The translations under genes were made by a program, and so were the position numbers. From CAMFLJ01 sp963702555 (GTDB lineage Bacteria; Actinomycetota; Acidimicrobiia; Acidimicrobiales; Acidimicrobilacustridaceae), in assembly GCA_963702555.1 (NCBI GenBank), contig CAVPCW010000014.1:310001-374000 (forward strand): a stretch of 64,000 bases of DNA, in the 5' to 3' direction. The stretch's first letter is position 1; each line of letters begins with the position of its first letter. Shown here one piece after another: positions 46,538 through 53,819 of the stretch. Under the pieces are notes generated by a model. It was not told the DNA's origin. It saw only the letters and a list, made by a program, of their open reading frames with translations, and made no database searches.

Positions 46538-47650
46538 CTATGCCCCGAGTGCGGCCCGCACCGCGGCGATGATGCGGTCGAGCTGGCCCCCGGTGAGGTT
46601 CGGGTGGACCGGGAGGCTGAGCACCTCCGCCGCCGCCCGCTCCGCGTTCGGGAAGCGGCCGGCACCGACCCGCTGGTCGCTCCGGTAGCAGTCGTAGTCG
46701 TGCACCGGCCGGGGGTAGTACACGCCGTTGCCGACGCCGGCGGCGGTGAGACGTTCCGACAGCTCGTCGCGGCCGATCGGGGCGTCGGGCGTGACCCGCA
46801 CGGTGTACTGGTGCCACACGTGGGTGCGCCCGGCCATCACGACAGGGAGCACGAGGCCCTCGATGCCGGCGAGTCCCTCGCTCAGCGCCTCGGCGTTGCG
46901 ACGCCGCTCGGCCACGGTGTCGCCCAGCCGGTCCATCTGGGGCAGGGCGATGGCGGCATGGACGTCGGTCATCCGATAGTTGTGGCCGGCGATCTCGTAC
47001 TGGTAGCGGGCCCGCATCCCCTGGTTGCGCAGGAGGCGGAGCCGGTCGGCCCAGGCCTCGTTGTCCGTGGTGATCATGCCGCCCTCGCCCGTGGTGACGT
47101 TCTTGGTGGCGTAGAGCGAGAAGCAGGCGAGCCCGGCCCGGCCGACGGGCCGGCCGTCGACCTCGGCCCCGTGGGCCTGGGCGGCGTCCTCGACCACCAC
47201 CAGCTCGTGGGCGGCGGCCAGCTCGACGATCGGGCCCATGGCGGCGGCCTGCCCGTAGAGGTGCACCGGCATGACCACGCGGGTGCGGGGCCCCACCGTG
47301 GCGGCCAGCGCCGCAGGGTCCATGGTGAAGTCGTCGAGGGAGATGTCGGCGAAGCGCACTGTGGCGCCCGCCTCCAGGGCGGCGTTGAGGGTGGCCACGA
47401 AGGTGAACGGGCTGGTGACGACCTCGTCGCCGGGCTCGAGCTGCAGCGCCTGGAGCGACGCCACGAGCGCGGTGGTGCCGTTGTTCACGGCCACGGCGTG
47501 GGCTGCGCCGGTGAGGTCGCGGAAGCGGTCCTCGAGAGCGGCCACCATCGGGCCCTGGGCCAGCATCCCCGAGCGGAGCACCTCGAGGACCAGCTTCTCC
47601 TCGGCGTCACCCATCCGGACCGACGTGATGGGTATGAATTCGCTGCTCAT
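46538..47650 (-). CDS. DegT/DnrJ/EryC1/StrS sugar aminotransferase
   Basis: A PLP enzyme aminating a keto-nucleotide sugar. 370 residues: FIPITSVRMGDAEEKLVLEV, AVAVNNGTTALVASLQALQL, EPGDEVVTSPFTFVATLNAA, VVEDAAQAHGAEVDGRPVG, the Schiff-base lysine Lys183 in SLYATKNVTTGEGGMITTD, NYRMTDVHAAIALPQMDRL and QYTVRVTPDA. Best matches by eye are aminotransferases making 3- or 4-amino sugars. With the C3-dehydrogenase (44239-45216) and the divergent LpxA-like gene, a 3-amino product is the most economical reading. ATG at 47650. Divergent intergenic region of 69 bases. Confidence 0.87.
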   Translation of the reverse strand: MSSEFIPITSVRMGDAEEKLVLEVLRSGMLAQGPMVAALEDRFRDLTGAAHAVAVNNGTTALVASLQALQLEPGDEVVTSPFTFVATLNAALEAGATVRFADISLDDFTMDPAALAATVGPRTRVVMPVHLYGQAAAMGPIVELAAAHELVVVEDAAQAHGAEVDGRPVGRAGLACFSLYATKNVTTGEGGMITTDNEAWADRLRLLRNQGMRARYQYEIAGHNYRMTDVHAAIALPQMDRLGDTVAERRRNAEALSEGLAGIEGLVLPVVMAGRTHVWHQYTVRVTPDAPIGRDELSERLTAAGVGNGVYYPRPVHDYDCYRSDQRVGAGRFPNAERAAAEVLSLPVHPNLTGGQLDRIIAAVRAALGA

Positions 47651-47719
47651 CGCTCTCCCTGCATGACCGCCGAGATGGTAGCCATTGCGACGACACCGCC
47701 CCGGATGTGGAGGAAAGCC

Positions 47720-48454
47720 GTGACAGCACCCGCAGCGATCCACCCCACCGCCATGGTCGGCCCCGACGTGGAGATCGGGCCCGGGACGGTGATCGGCCCG
47801 TTCGTGGTGGTCCTCGGCCCCTGCCGCATCGGTGCGGGCTGCTGGATCGGCCCCCACACCGTGATCGGCACCACCGGCGAGCACACCGGGCGGATGGTCG
47901 TGCCGGAGGTGCCCGCCGACGCCGCCGCCATGACCGCAGAGGAGCTCGAGGCGGTGCTGTGGTTCGGCGGCCACGGCGAGGGCGTCGAGATCGGGGACGG
48001 CACCATCATCCGGGAGCAGTCCACCGTCCACCAGGGCACCGTCGGCCCGACCCGCATCGGCCCCTCCGTGTTCATCATGAACACGAGCTACGTGGCCCAC
48101 GACTGCGAGCTGGGCGCCCGCACCAAGCTCGGGCCCGTCGGCTCGCTCGCCGGTCACGTGTTCCTGGGCGACGACGCCAACGTCGGCATGAACGCCGCCG
48201 TGCACCAGCACCGCCGCATCGGCGCCGGGGCCATGGTGGGCATGAACGCCACCGTCGTCCACGACGTGCGGCCGTGGGAGCTGGTCAAGGGCACGCCCGC
48301 CCGGCCGTCGGGCCTGAACCGGGTCGGCCTCGAACGGGCCGGGTACGGCGCCGCCGAGATCAGCGGGCTCGAGCAGGCCTACCGGGACGGCACCCCGGCT
48401 CCCGACGCGTTCGCCGCCGCGGTGACCGCGTGGCGGGGGTCAGGCGCCGGCTGA
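47720..48454 (+). CDS. LpxA-like hexapeptide acyltransferase
   Basis: GTG at 47720 after GGAGGAAA. 244 residues. Left-handed beta-helix hexapeptides: IHPTAMVGPDVEIGPGTVIG, CRIGAGCWIGPHTVIG, VEIGDGTIIREQSTVHQGTV. Then the LpxA-type stretch YVAHDCELGARTKLGPVGSL, AGHVFLGDDANVGMNAAVHQ (catalytic His region) and RIGAGAMVGMNATVVHDV. Gram-positive actinobacteria do not make lipid A, so this probably N-acylates a nucleotide amino sugar made by the aminotransferase opposite. UDP-GlcNAc acyltransferase of E. coli is the model for the fold. The end overlaps the convergent GT4 by 15 bases. Confidence 0.82.
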   Translation: MTAPAAIHPTAMVGPDVEIGPGTVIGPFVVVLGPCRIGAGCWIGPHTVIGTTGEHTGRMVVPEVPADAAAMTAEELEAVLWFGGHGEGVEIGDGTIIREQSTVHQGTVGPTRIGPSVFIMNTSYVAHDCELGARTKLGPVGSLAGHVFLGDDANVGMNAAVHQHRRIGAGAMVGMNATVVHDVRPWELVKGTPARPSGLNRVGLERAGYGAAEISGLEQAYRDGTPAPDAFAAAVTAWRGSGAG

Positions 48455-49996
48455 CGCGGGGCCGGTGAGGCCGGCCACGTGGGCCTCGAGGCGCTCGCCG
48501 AACTGCTCGAGGCCGTAGCGCTGGGCCCGGGCGATGGCGGCGGCCGAGAGACCGGCCCGCAGCTCGGGGTCGGCGACGAGCCGGACGGTCGACGCCACCA
48601 GGCCGTCGAGGTCGGCGAAGGTGAAGCCCTCGACACCATCGCGCACGATCTCGGGCTGGCCGCCAGCGGCGATCACCACCGGCACCGCACCGGCCGACAT
48701 CGCCTCGACGGTGGTGATCCCGAAGTGCTCGGCCCGCACCGGGTCGGCGTCGAGATCCTCCCCCAGCCCGGTCGCGTGCCAGTAGATCGCCGCACGGCGG
48801 TACAGCTCGTCGACCTCGGCGCCGGAGGCGTCGACGTGGAGCACGACCGGGAGGCCCTCGGCTGCCGCCCGCACCTCGTCGAGGTACGGGCGGTCGTCGG
48901 GGCTGCAACCCCCGACGAGGTGCAGCTCCCAGCCCTCGACCCCGCCCTCGCACAGCCGCCGGAAGCCCTCGACGAGCTCGAGCTGCTTCTTGGCGTGCCC
49001 CCTGCCCGGGGCGAAGAACCGACCGACCGAGAGGATGACCTGGTCCTTGGGAGCGGACGCCCGCAGGCCGACCGGCGGCTCGAGGACGTCGCTCGGACGC
49101 CCCCACCAACGCTCGACCCAGCCCTGGGTGAACGCGGAGTTCGACAGCACGAGGTCGTAGCTGTCGAGCCAGGCGGTGCCGACCGGCTCGGCGCTGATCA
49201 GCGACGCGCGGGCCCGGAGGGGGTCGAGGAGGCGGCGCCCGACCGTGGCCCCCACCAAGGGGGCTCCGAGGAGGCGGCGGTCGCCGTTGCCGAGCACGTC
49301 GTGGGCGACGGTGGCCTCGCTCACGATCTCGACGACCGCGCCACCGGGGCGACCGGGGACGACCACGTCGACCCGCAACGGCTCGATGACCTGTGCCTTC
49401 GACGATGCCGGCGCCAGCACCGCGGAGGCGGCCGGCTCACCGTCGACGGTGACCGAGATCGTGCGGGACTCGCCGCCCGGGACGAAGCGCCCGAACCAGA
49501 GGTGGAGCACGTCGCTGCGCCCGGGAGCGACCGCCAGACGGAGCCGACCGACGCCGTTGGTCCAGCGCACCTGCTGCCACCGGATGGTGTCGGGCTCGTG
49601 GAAGCCGTCGAGGACCTCGACCGGTGCACCGCCGCCGATGCGGCCCTGGAGGCGCCGCTGCCAAGGGGCCAGCTCGCCGCCGGGCCGGTCGGGGAAGTGG
49701 ACGATGTAGATGCCGTGACCGGCGCCGTTGCGGCCGTGGCTGCGGTACGAGGCGTTGACCAGCAGGTCGAAGCGGGAACTGGCCCGCTCGAGCGGCAGGC
49801 AGGGGTCGACGACCTCGACGGTGGTTCGGCTCAGGTCGAGGGCGAGCCGCTCCCCCAGCCAGTCGGTGTCGACGGGCTCATGGGCGAGCAGGGTGACGTC
49901 GTGACGGCGGCTGAGCACGTCGGCCACACCACCCGCGTACTTCTCGCCCCCGCCGGCGGTCGACCAGAAGGCGTCGTAGACGGCGACGCTGCTCAT
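48440..49996 (-). CDS. GT4 glycosyltransferase with inserted beta domain
   Basis: 518 residues, long for GT4. The N-terminal Rossmann half starts MSSVAVYDAFWSTAGGGEKY, then FDLLVNASYRSHGRN and GIYIVHFPDRPGG. Residues about 122-245 (from GAPVEVLDGFHEPDTIRWQQ to HDVLGNGDRRLLGAPLVG) look like a beta-sandwich inserted within the domain. The GT resumes with WLDSYDLVLSNSAFTQGWVE, the C-terminal half with QVILSVGRFFAPGRGHAKKQ, LELVEGFRRLC and the donor site EHFGITTVEAMSAGAVPVVI. The GT-B fold is clear; the insert may bind sugar or partner. The start overlaps the next GT2 by four bases. Confidence 0.83.
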   Translation of the reverse strand: MSSVAVYDAFWSTAGGGEKYAGGVADVLSRRHDVTLLAHEPVDTDWLGERLALDLSRTTVEVVDPCLPLERASSRFDLLVNASYRSHGRNGAGHGIYIVHFPDRPGGELAPWQRRLQGRIGGGAPVEVLDGFHEPDTIRWQQVRWTNGVGRLRLAVAPGRSDVLHLWFGRFVPGGESRTISVTVDGEPAASAVLAPASSKAQVIEPLRVDVVVPGRPGGAVVEIVSEATVAHDVLGNGDRRLLGAPLVGATVGRRLLDPLRARASLISAEPVGTAWLDSYDLVLSNSAFTQGWVERWWGRPSDVLEPPVGLRASAPKDQVILSVGRFFAPGRGHAKKQLELVEGFRRLCEGGVEGWELHLVGGCSPDDRPYLDEVRAAAEGLPVVLHVDASGAEVDELYRRAAIYWHATGLGEDLDADPVRAEHFGITTVEAMSAGAVPVVIAAGGQPEIVRDGVEGFTFADLDGLVASTVRLVADPELRAGLSAAAIARAQRYGLEQFGERLEAHVAGLTGPASAGA

Positions 49997-51354
49997 CGAC
50001 GGACCAGCCAGGCGGTGAGCTCGGCGTCGGGGACCTGCTGGCGACGGCGCAGGATGCGGCGGTCGCCGAGCATCGCCGGGAGCAGCCGCAGGAATCCGAC
50101 GAAGGAGATCACCCGGCGGCGCACGACGAGTGGCCGGGGTCGGTGGCCCCCGAGCGCCGGGCGCACGAGGTCGCGGCGGGCGTAGGAGGCGGTGACGAGC
50201 AGGTAGCGCCAGACCTGGGTGATGGCGAGGCGGGCCGGCGCGTCCTTCACCAGCATGAGGAGGCGGTTCCGCTCGACGTGGTAGGCGAAGACCTCGGAGC
50301 CCTCGACGCTGCTGGCCGCGTGCAGGTGCCGGATCACCGACGTGGGCACGGTGCGGTAGCGCCAGCCCCGGGCCCGGCCCCGCCACGAGAGGTCGGTGTC
50401 CTCGTAGTAGAGGAAGAACCGCTCGTCGAAGAGGCCCGCGTCGCGGAGGTACTCCGGCCGGAAGAGCACGCCTCCGCCGCACCAGGCGAACACCTCGGTG
50501 GGCTCGTCGTGCTGGCCCCCGTCGCGTTCGAGCCAGCCCCGGTCGGCGCCGGCGCCGTCGTCGAAGACCTGGGAGCCGACGTTGTTGAGCACGTCGTAGA
50601 GGGGGCTCGACACCCGAACCTCGACCGGGCTCGGGGTGGTGCCGACCTCGAACTCCTGGGGCCCGTCGCCGCCGTCGACGGTGACCGTGACCGGCTCGCG
50701 GGCCTGGAGCACGAGGGTGGCGGCGAACGGGCCAGAGGCGTCCTCGGGCGCGGGCACCCGCACGGCGGAGCTCGGGCGACTCCACTCGAACGTGCCGTCG
50801 CCGTCGGCCTCTCGCCCCCAACCCCCCTCGCCGAGGTGGGCGTGGCGCCACACGTCGGCGCCCTCCACCGTGACCCCACGGACCATCACACCGAGCTCGC
50901 GATCGTCGCCGCCGCCCGGACGGAAGCCGCCGCAGGACAGGGTGACGTCGGCGAAGCGGGGGGCGAGGACGAGCTTGGGGCAGGCGGCGCCGAGGCCGGG
51001 GTCGGCGTCGAGGGTGGCGACCAGCGGGGCGAGGTAGTCGGGCTCGACGAAGGCGTCGTTGTTGACCAGGCCCAGGTAGCGCACCCCGTCGAGGTCGCCC
51101 ATGGCGAGGTTGTTCGCCGGGAAACCACCGTTGCGGTCGTTGCGGATCAGGCGCACCGACGGGAAGCGTCGCTCGATCTCCTCGGGGCTGCCGTCGGACG
51201 ACGCGTTGTCGACGACCACGACCTCGAGCTGGTCGTCGGGCCACTCGACCCGGGCGAGGTGCTCGAGGCAGCGCAGGGTGTGGGCGCCGCCGTTGTAGTT
51301 GAGGACGACGAGGCGCACGACCGTGCCGGCCGAGGATGCGCGGCGTCGGCTCAC
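49993..51354 (-). CDS. GT2 glycosyltransferase with inserted domain
   Basis: 453 residues. GTG at 51354 overlaps the rfbD stop (GTGA). GT-A core: VVRLVVLNYNGGAHTLRCLE, VVVVDNASSDGSPEEIERRF, NGGFPANNLAM, the DXD-like YLGLVNNDAFVEPDYLAPLV and AACPKLVLAPRFADVTLSCG. Residues about 150-255 are an insertion, rich in beta strands (FAATLVLQAREPVTVTVDGG). The core then resumes with GADRGWLERDGGQHDEPTEV, FAWCGGGVLFRPEYLRDAGL and YYEDTDLSWRGRARGWRY. Probably a rhamnosyltransferase-type enzyme, since it is coupled to dTDP-rhamnose genes. The C-terminal helix bundle is basic and may touch the membrane. Confidence 0.85.
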   Translation of the reverse strand: MSRRRASSAGTVVRLVVLNYNGGAHTLRCLEHLARVEWPDDQLEVVVVDNASSDGSPEEIERRFPSVRLIRNDRNGGFPANNLAMGDLDGVRYLGLVNNDAFVEPDYLAPLVATLDADPGLGAACPKLVLAPRFADVTLSCGGFRPGGGDDRELGVMVRGVTVEGADVWRHAHLGEGGWGREADGDGTFEWSRPSSAVRVPAPEDASGPFAATLVLQAREPVTVTVDGGDGPQEFEVGTTPSPVEVRVSSPLYDVLNNVGSQVFDDGAGADRGWLERDGGQHDEPTEVFAWCGGGVLFRPEYLRDAGLFDERFFLYYEDTDLSWRGRARGWRYRTVPTSVIRHLHAASSVEGSEVFAYHVERNRLLMLVKDAPARLAITQVWRYLLVTASYARRDLVRPALGGHRPRPLVVRRRVISFVGFLRLLPAMLGDRRILRRRQQVPDAELTAWLVRR

Positions 51355-52199
51355 GACACCAGACGGTCGACGAGGCGCGTCAGCGGCACCCGGAAGTCGT
51401 CGAGCAGCGGCACGCCCGACAGTCGCAGGGCTGCGTTGTCGAGCACCGAGTTGGCCGGCCGCGGCGCAGGGCGGGGCGGCTGGAGGTCGGTGGTGGCCAC
51501 GGGCTTCACGCGGTCCGGGTCCTGGCCGGAGGCGATCAGGACCTCGCGGGCGAACTCGTACCAGCTGACCGCGCCCTGGTTGGTGACGTGGAAGGTGCCG
51601 GGACGACGCTCGACGACCAGGCGCATGATCATCGAGGCCAGGTCGTCGGCGAACGTGGGGTGGCCCCGCTGGTCGTCGACGAACGACAGCGTCTCGTGCT
51701 CGCCGGCCAGGCGCAGGATGGTCTTCACCATGTTCCCGCCGTGGAAGCCGCAGACCCACGAGGTGCGGATGACGGTGGAGCCGGCGTCGAGCTCACGCTC
51801 CCCCGCCAGCTTCGAGGCGCCGTAGACCGAGCGGGGCGACACGTCGTCCCATTCGAGGTACGGGCCCTGCTTGGTGCCGTCGAAGACGTAGTCGGTCGAC
51901 ACGTAGAAGACCGGGGCGTCGACCCGACGGGCCCCCTCGGCCACGTGGCGGGTGCCGAGGGCGTTGACCAGGAACGCCCGGTCGGGGTCGCCCTCGCAGG
52001 CGTCGACCGCGGTCCAGGCCGCGGGGTGCACGACGGCGTCGGGGCGGGTGGAGGTGATGGCGCCGAGCACGGCGTCGCGGTCGGCGACGTCGACAGTGGC
52101 GTGGTCGACGCCGATGACCTCGTGGTGGCCGGCCGCCTCGAAGGCGGCGACGAGCTCGGTCCCGACCTGGCCTCCGGCTCCCGTGATCAGGACGCGCAC
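51351..52199 (-). CDS. rfbD: dTDP-4-dehydrorhamnose reductase
   Basis: Last step of dTDP-L-rhamnose synthesis. 282 residues: MRVLITGAGGQVGTELVAAF, DAVVHPAAWTAVDACEGDPD, the SDR stretch VFYVSTDYVFDGTKQGPYLE, SPRSVYGASKLAGERELDAG (catalytic Tyr/Lys), IRTSWVCGFHGGNMVKTIL, FVDDQRGHPTFADDLASMIM and GTFHVTNQGAVSWYEFAREV. All standard. Four bases follow the rfbB stop, so rfbC-rfbB-rfbD-GT2-GT4 is one operon on the minus strand. Confidence 0.94.
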   Translation of the reverse strand: MRVLITGAGGQVGTELVAAFEAAGHHEVIGVDHATVDVADRDAVLGAITSTRPDAVVHPAAWTAVDACEGDPDRAFLVNALGTRHVAEGARRVDAPVFYVSTDYVFDGTKQGPYLEWDDVSPRSVYGASKLAGERELDAGSTVIRTSWVCGFHGGNMVKTILRLAGEHETLSFVDDQRGHPTFADDLASMIMRLVVERRPGTFHVTNQGAVSWYEFAREVLIASGQDPDRVKPVATTDLQPPRPAPRPANSVLDNAALRLSGVPLLDDFRVPLTRLVDRLVS

Positions 52200-52203
52200 G
52201 GCA

Positions 52204-53157
52204 TCAGCCCTTCAGGGGTTCCCACCAGGCCCGGTTCTCCCGGTACCACTCGACGGTGGCGGCCAGCGCCTCGTCGAGGGTGCGGGCCGGGGCCCAGCCG
52301 AGCGCCCGAGCCTTCGAGCAGTCGATGGAGTAGCGGCGGTCGTGACCCAGGCGGTCCTGGACGTACTCGATCATCTCTTCGCCGGCACCGCAGAGGGCGA
52401 GCACCTTCTCGGTGAGCTCGCGGTTGGTGGTCTCGTTGCCGCCACCGATGTTGTAGACCTCGCCGATCTCGCCCTTGCGCAGCACGAGGTCGACGCCCGA
52501 GCAGTTGTCCTCGACGTAGATCCAGTCACGGATGTTGAGACCGTCGCCGTAGAGCGGCACCTTGCGGCCGTCGAGGAGGTTGGTGACGAACAGCGGGATG
52601 ACCTTCTCGGGGAACTGGTACGGGCCGAAGTTGTTCGACGAGCGGGTGACGACGACCGGCAGGCCGTAGGTCTCCTCGTAGGAGAGGGCGATGAGGTCGG
52701 AGCCGGCCTTCGACGACGAGTACGGCGAGCGCGGCCCGAGGCGGTCGGTCTCGACGAACGAGCCCTCCTCGATCGAGCCGTAGACCTCGTCGGTGGAGAT
52801 GTGGAGGAACTTCTCGACCTCGATGTGGCGGGCGACGTCGCACATCACGTTGGTGCCGAGGCAGTTGGTGCGCACGAAGGTGTCGGGGTCGACGATCGAG
52901 CGGTCGACGTGACTCTCGGCGGCGAAGTGCACCACGGCGTCGTGGCCGGCCATCGCGGCCGCCACGGCCTCGCGGTCGCAGATGTCGCCGTGCACGAACG
53001 AGTAGCGGGGGTCGTCGGCGATGTCGGCGAGGCTCGAGAGGTTCCCGGCGTAGGTGAGGGCGTCGTAGACGGTGACCTCGTCGTCGGTGGTGGCCAGCAC
53101 GTGGCGGACGTAGTTGGCTCCGATGAACCCGGCCGCGCCGGTGACGAAGAGCTTCAT
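52204..53157 (-). CDS. rfbB: dTDP-glucose 4,6-dehydratase
   Basis: Converts dTDP-glucose to dTDP-4-keto-6-deoxyglucose. 317 residues: MKLFVTGAAGFIGANYVRHV, VTVYDALTYAGNLSSLADIA, FVHGDICDREAVAAAM, VVHFAAESHVDRSIVDPDTF, LHISTDEVYGSIEEGSFVET, SPYSSSKAGSDLIALSYEET (YxxxK), VVTRSSNNFGPYQFPEKVIP and GDGLNIRDWIYVEDNCSGVD. The active-site DE pair (STDEVYG) is kept. Confidence 0.95.
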   Translation of the reverse strand: MKLFVTGAAGFIGANYVRHVLATTDDEVTVYDALTYAGNLSSLADIADDPRYSFVHGDICDREAVAAAMAGHDAVVHFAAESHVDRSIVDPDTFVRTNCLGTNVMCDVARHIEVEKFLHISTDEVYGSIEEGSFVETDRLGPRSPYSSSKAGSDLIALSYEETYGLPVVVTRSSNNFGPYQFPEKVIPLFVTNLLDGRKVPLYGDGLNIRDWIYVEDNCSGVDLVLRKGEIGEVYNIGGGNETTNRELTEKVLALCGAGEEMIEYVQDRLGHDRRYSIDCSKARALGWAPARTLDEALAATVEWYRENRAWWEPLKG

Positions 53158-53188
53158 GGCAGCAGGACCTCTGGGGAGGGGGAAGGGG

Positions 53189-53755
53189 TCACGGGCGAAG
53201 GCCGATGTGGGGCTGCCACTGCGGCTCGATCTCGGACCGTCGGGGGTTGGCCTGGTCGCGGGCGGACAGGATCGGGTCGGCGACCCCCCAGTCGGCGGCG
53301 ATCGCGGGGTCGTCCCAGGCCACGCCCAGCTCGTCGGTGGGGTTGTAGTACCCGTCGACGAGGTAGGTGATGGTCATGTCGGTGAGGGCGGCGAAGCCGT
53401 GGGCGACGCCCGGCGGGATGTACACGCCCTGGTGGGAGTGGGTGCCGTCCTCGCGCCGACCGAGGTCGATCCACTGCGTTGCTCCGTCGGTGGGCGAACC
53501 GGTGCGCAGGTCGTGGAGCACGACGCGGGCGGTGCCGTAGGGGACGTACCAGTAGTCGGCCTGGTGCAGGTGGTAGTGCAGGCCCACGATGGCGCCGGCC
53601 TGGCGATCGCCGCGGTTGCCCTGGATCATCTCCCGGCCCTCGGGGAACCACTGACGCCGGTAGGTCTCGACGAAGTACCCCCGCTCGTCACCGTGGACCA
53701 CGGGGTCGACGACGTAGACGCCATGGATGGTCTCGGAGGGGGTGATGGTGGCCAT
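53189..53755 (-). CDS. rfbC: dTDP-4-dehydrorhamnose 3,5-epimerase
   Basis: 188 residues: HGVYVVDPVVHGDERGYFVE, FPEGREMIQGNRGDRQAGA, VGLHYHLHQADYWYVPYG (catalytic His), ARVVLHDLRTGSPT, GVYIPPGVAHGFAALTDM, YLVDGYYNPTDELGVAWDDP and IAADWGVADPILSARD. It has the full RmlC cupin pattern. ATG at 53755; no clear ribosome site, and an in-frame upstream GTG is possible. First gene of the rfbCBD-GT operon. Confidence 0.92.
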   Translation of the reverse strand: MATITPSETIHGVYVVDPVVHGDERGYFVETYRRQWFPEGREMIQGNRGDRQAGAIVGLHYHLHQADYWYVPYGTARVVLHDLRTGSPTDGATQWIDLGRREDGTHSHQGVYIPPGVAHGFAALTDMTITYLVDGYYNPTDELGVAWDDPAIAADWGVADPILSARDQANPRRSEIEPQWQPHIGLRP

Positions 53756-53819
53756 GGGTCTCACTCGTGTCGTCGGCAGGACAACGGGCGAGGTTAGCGG
53801 AGCGGTCCCTCCGGCCCGG

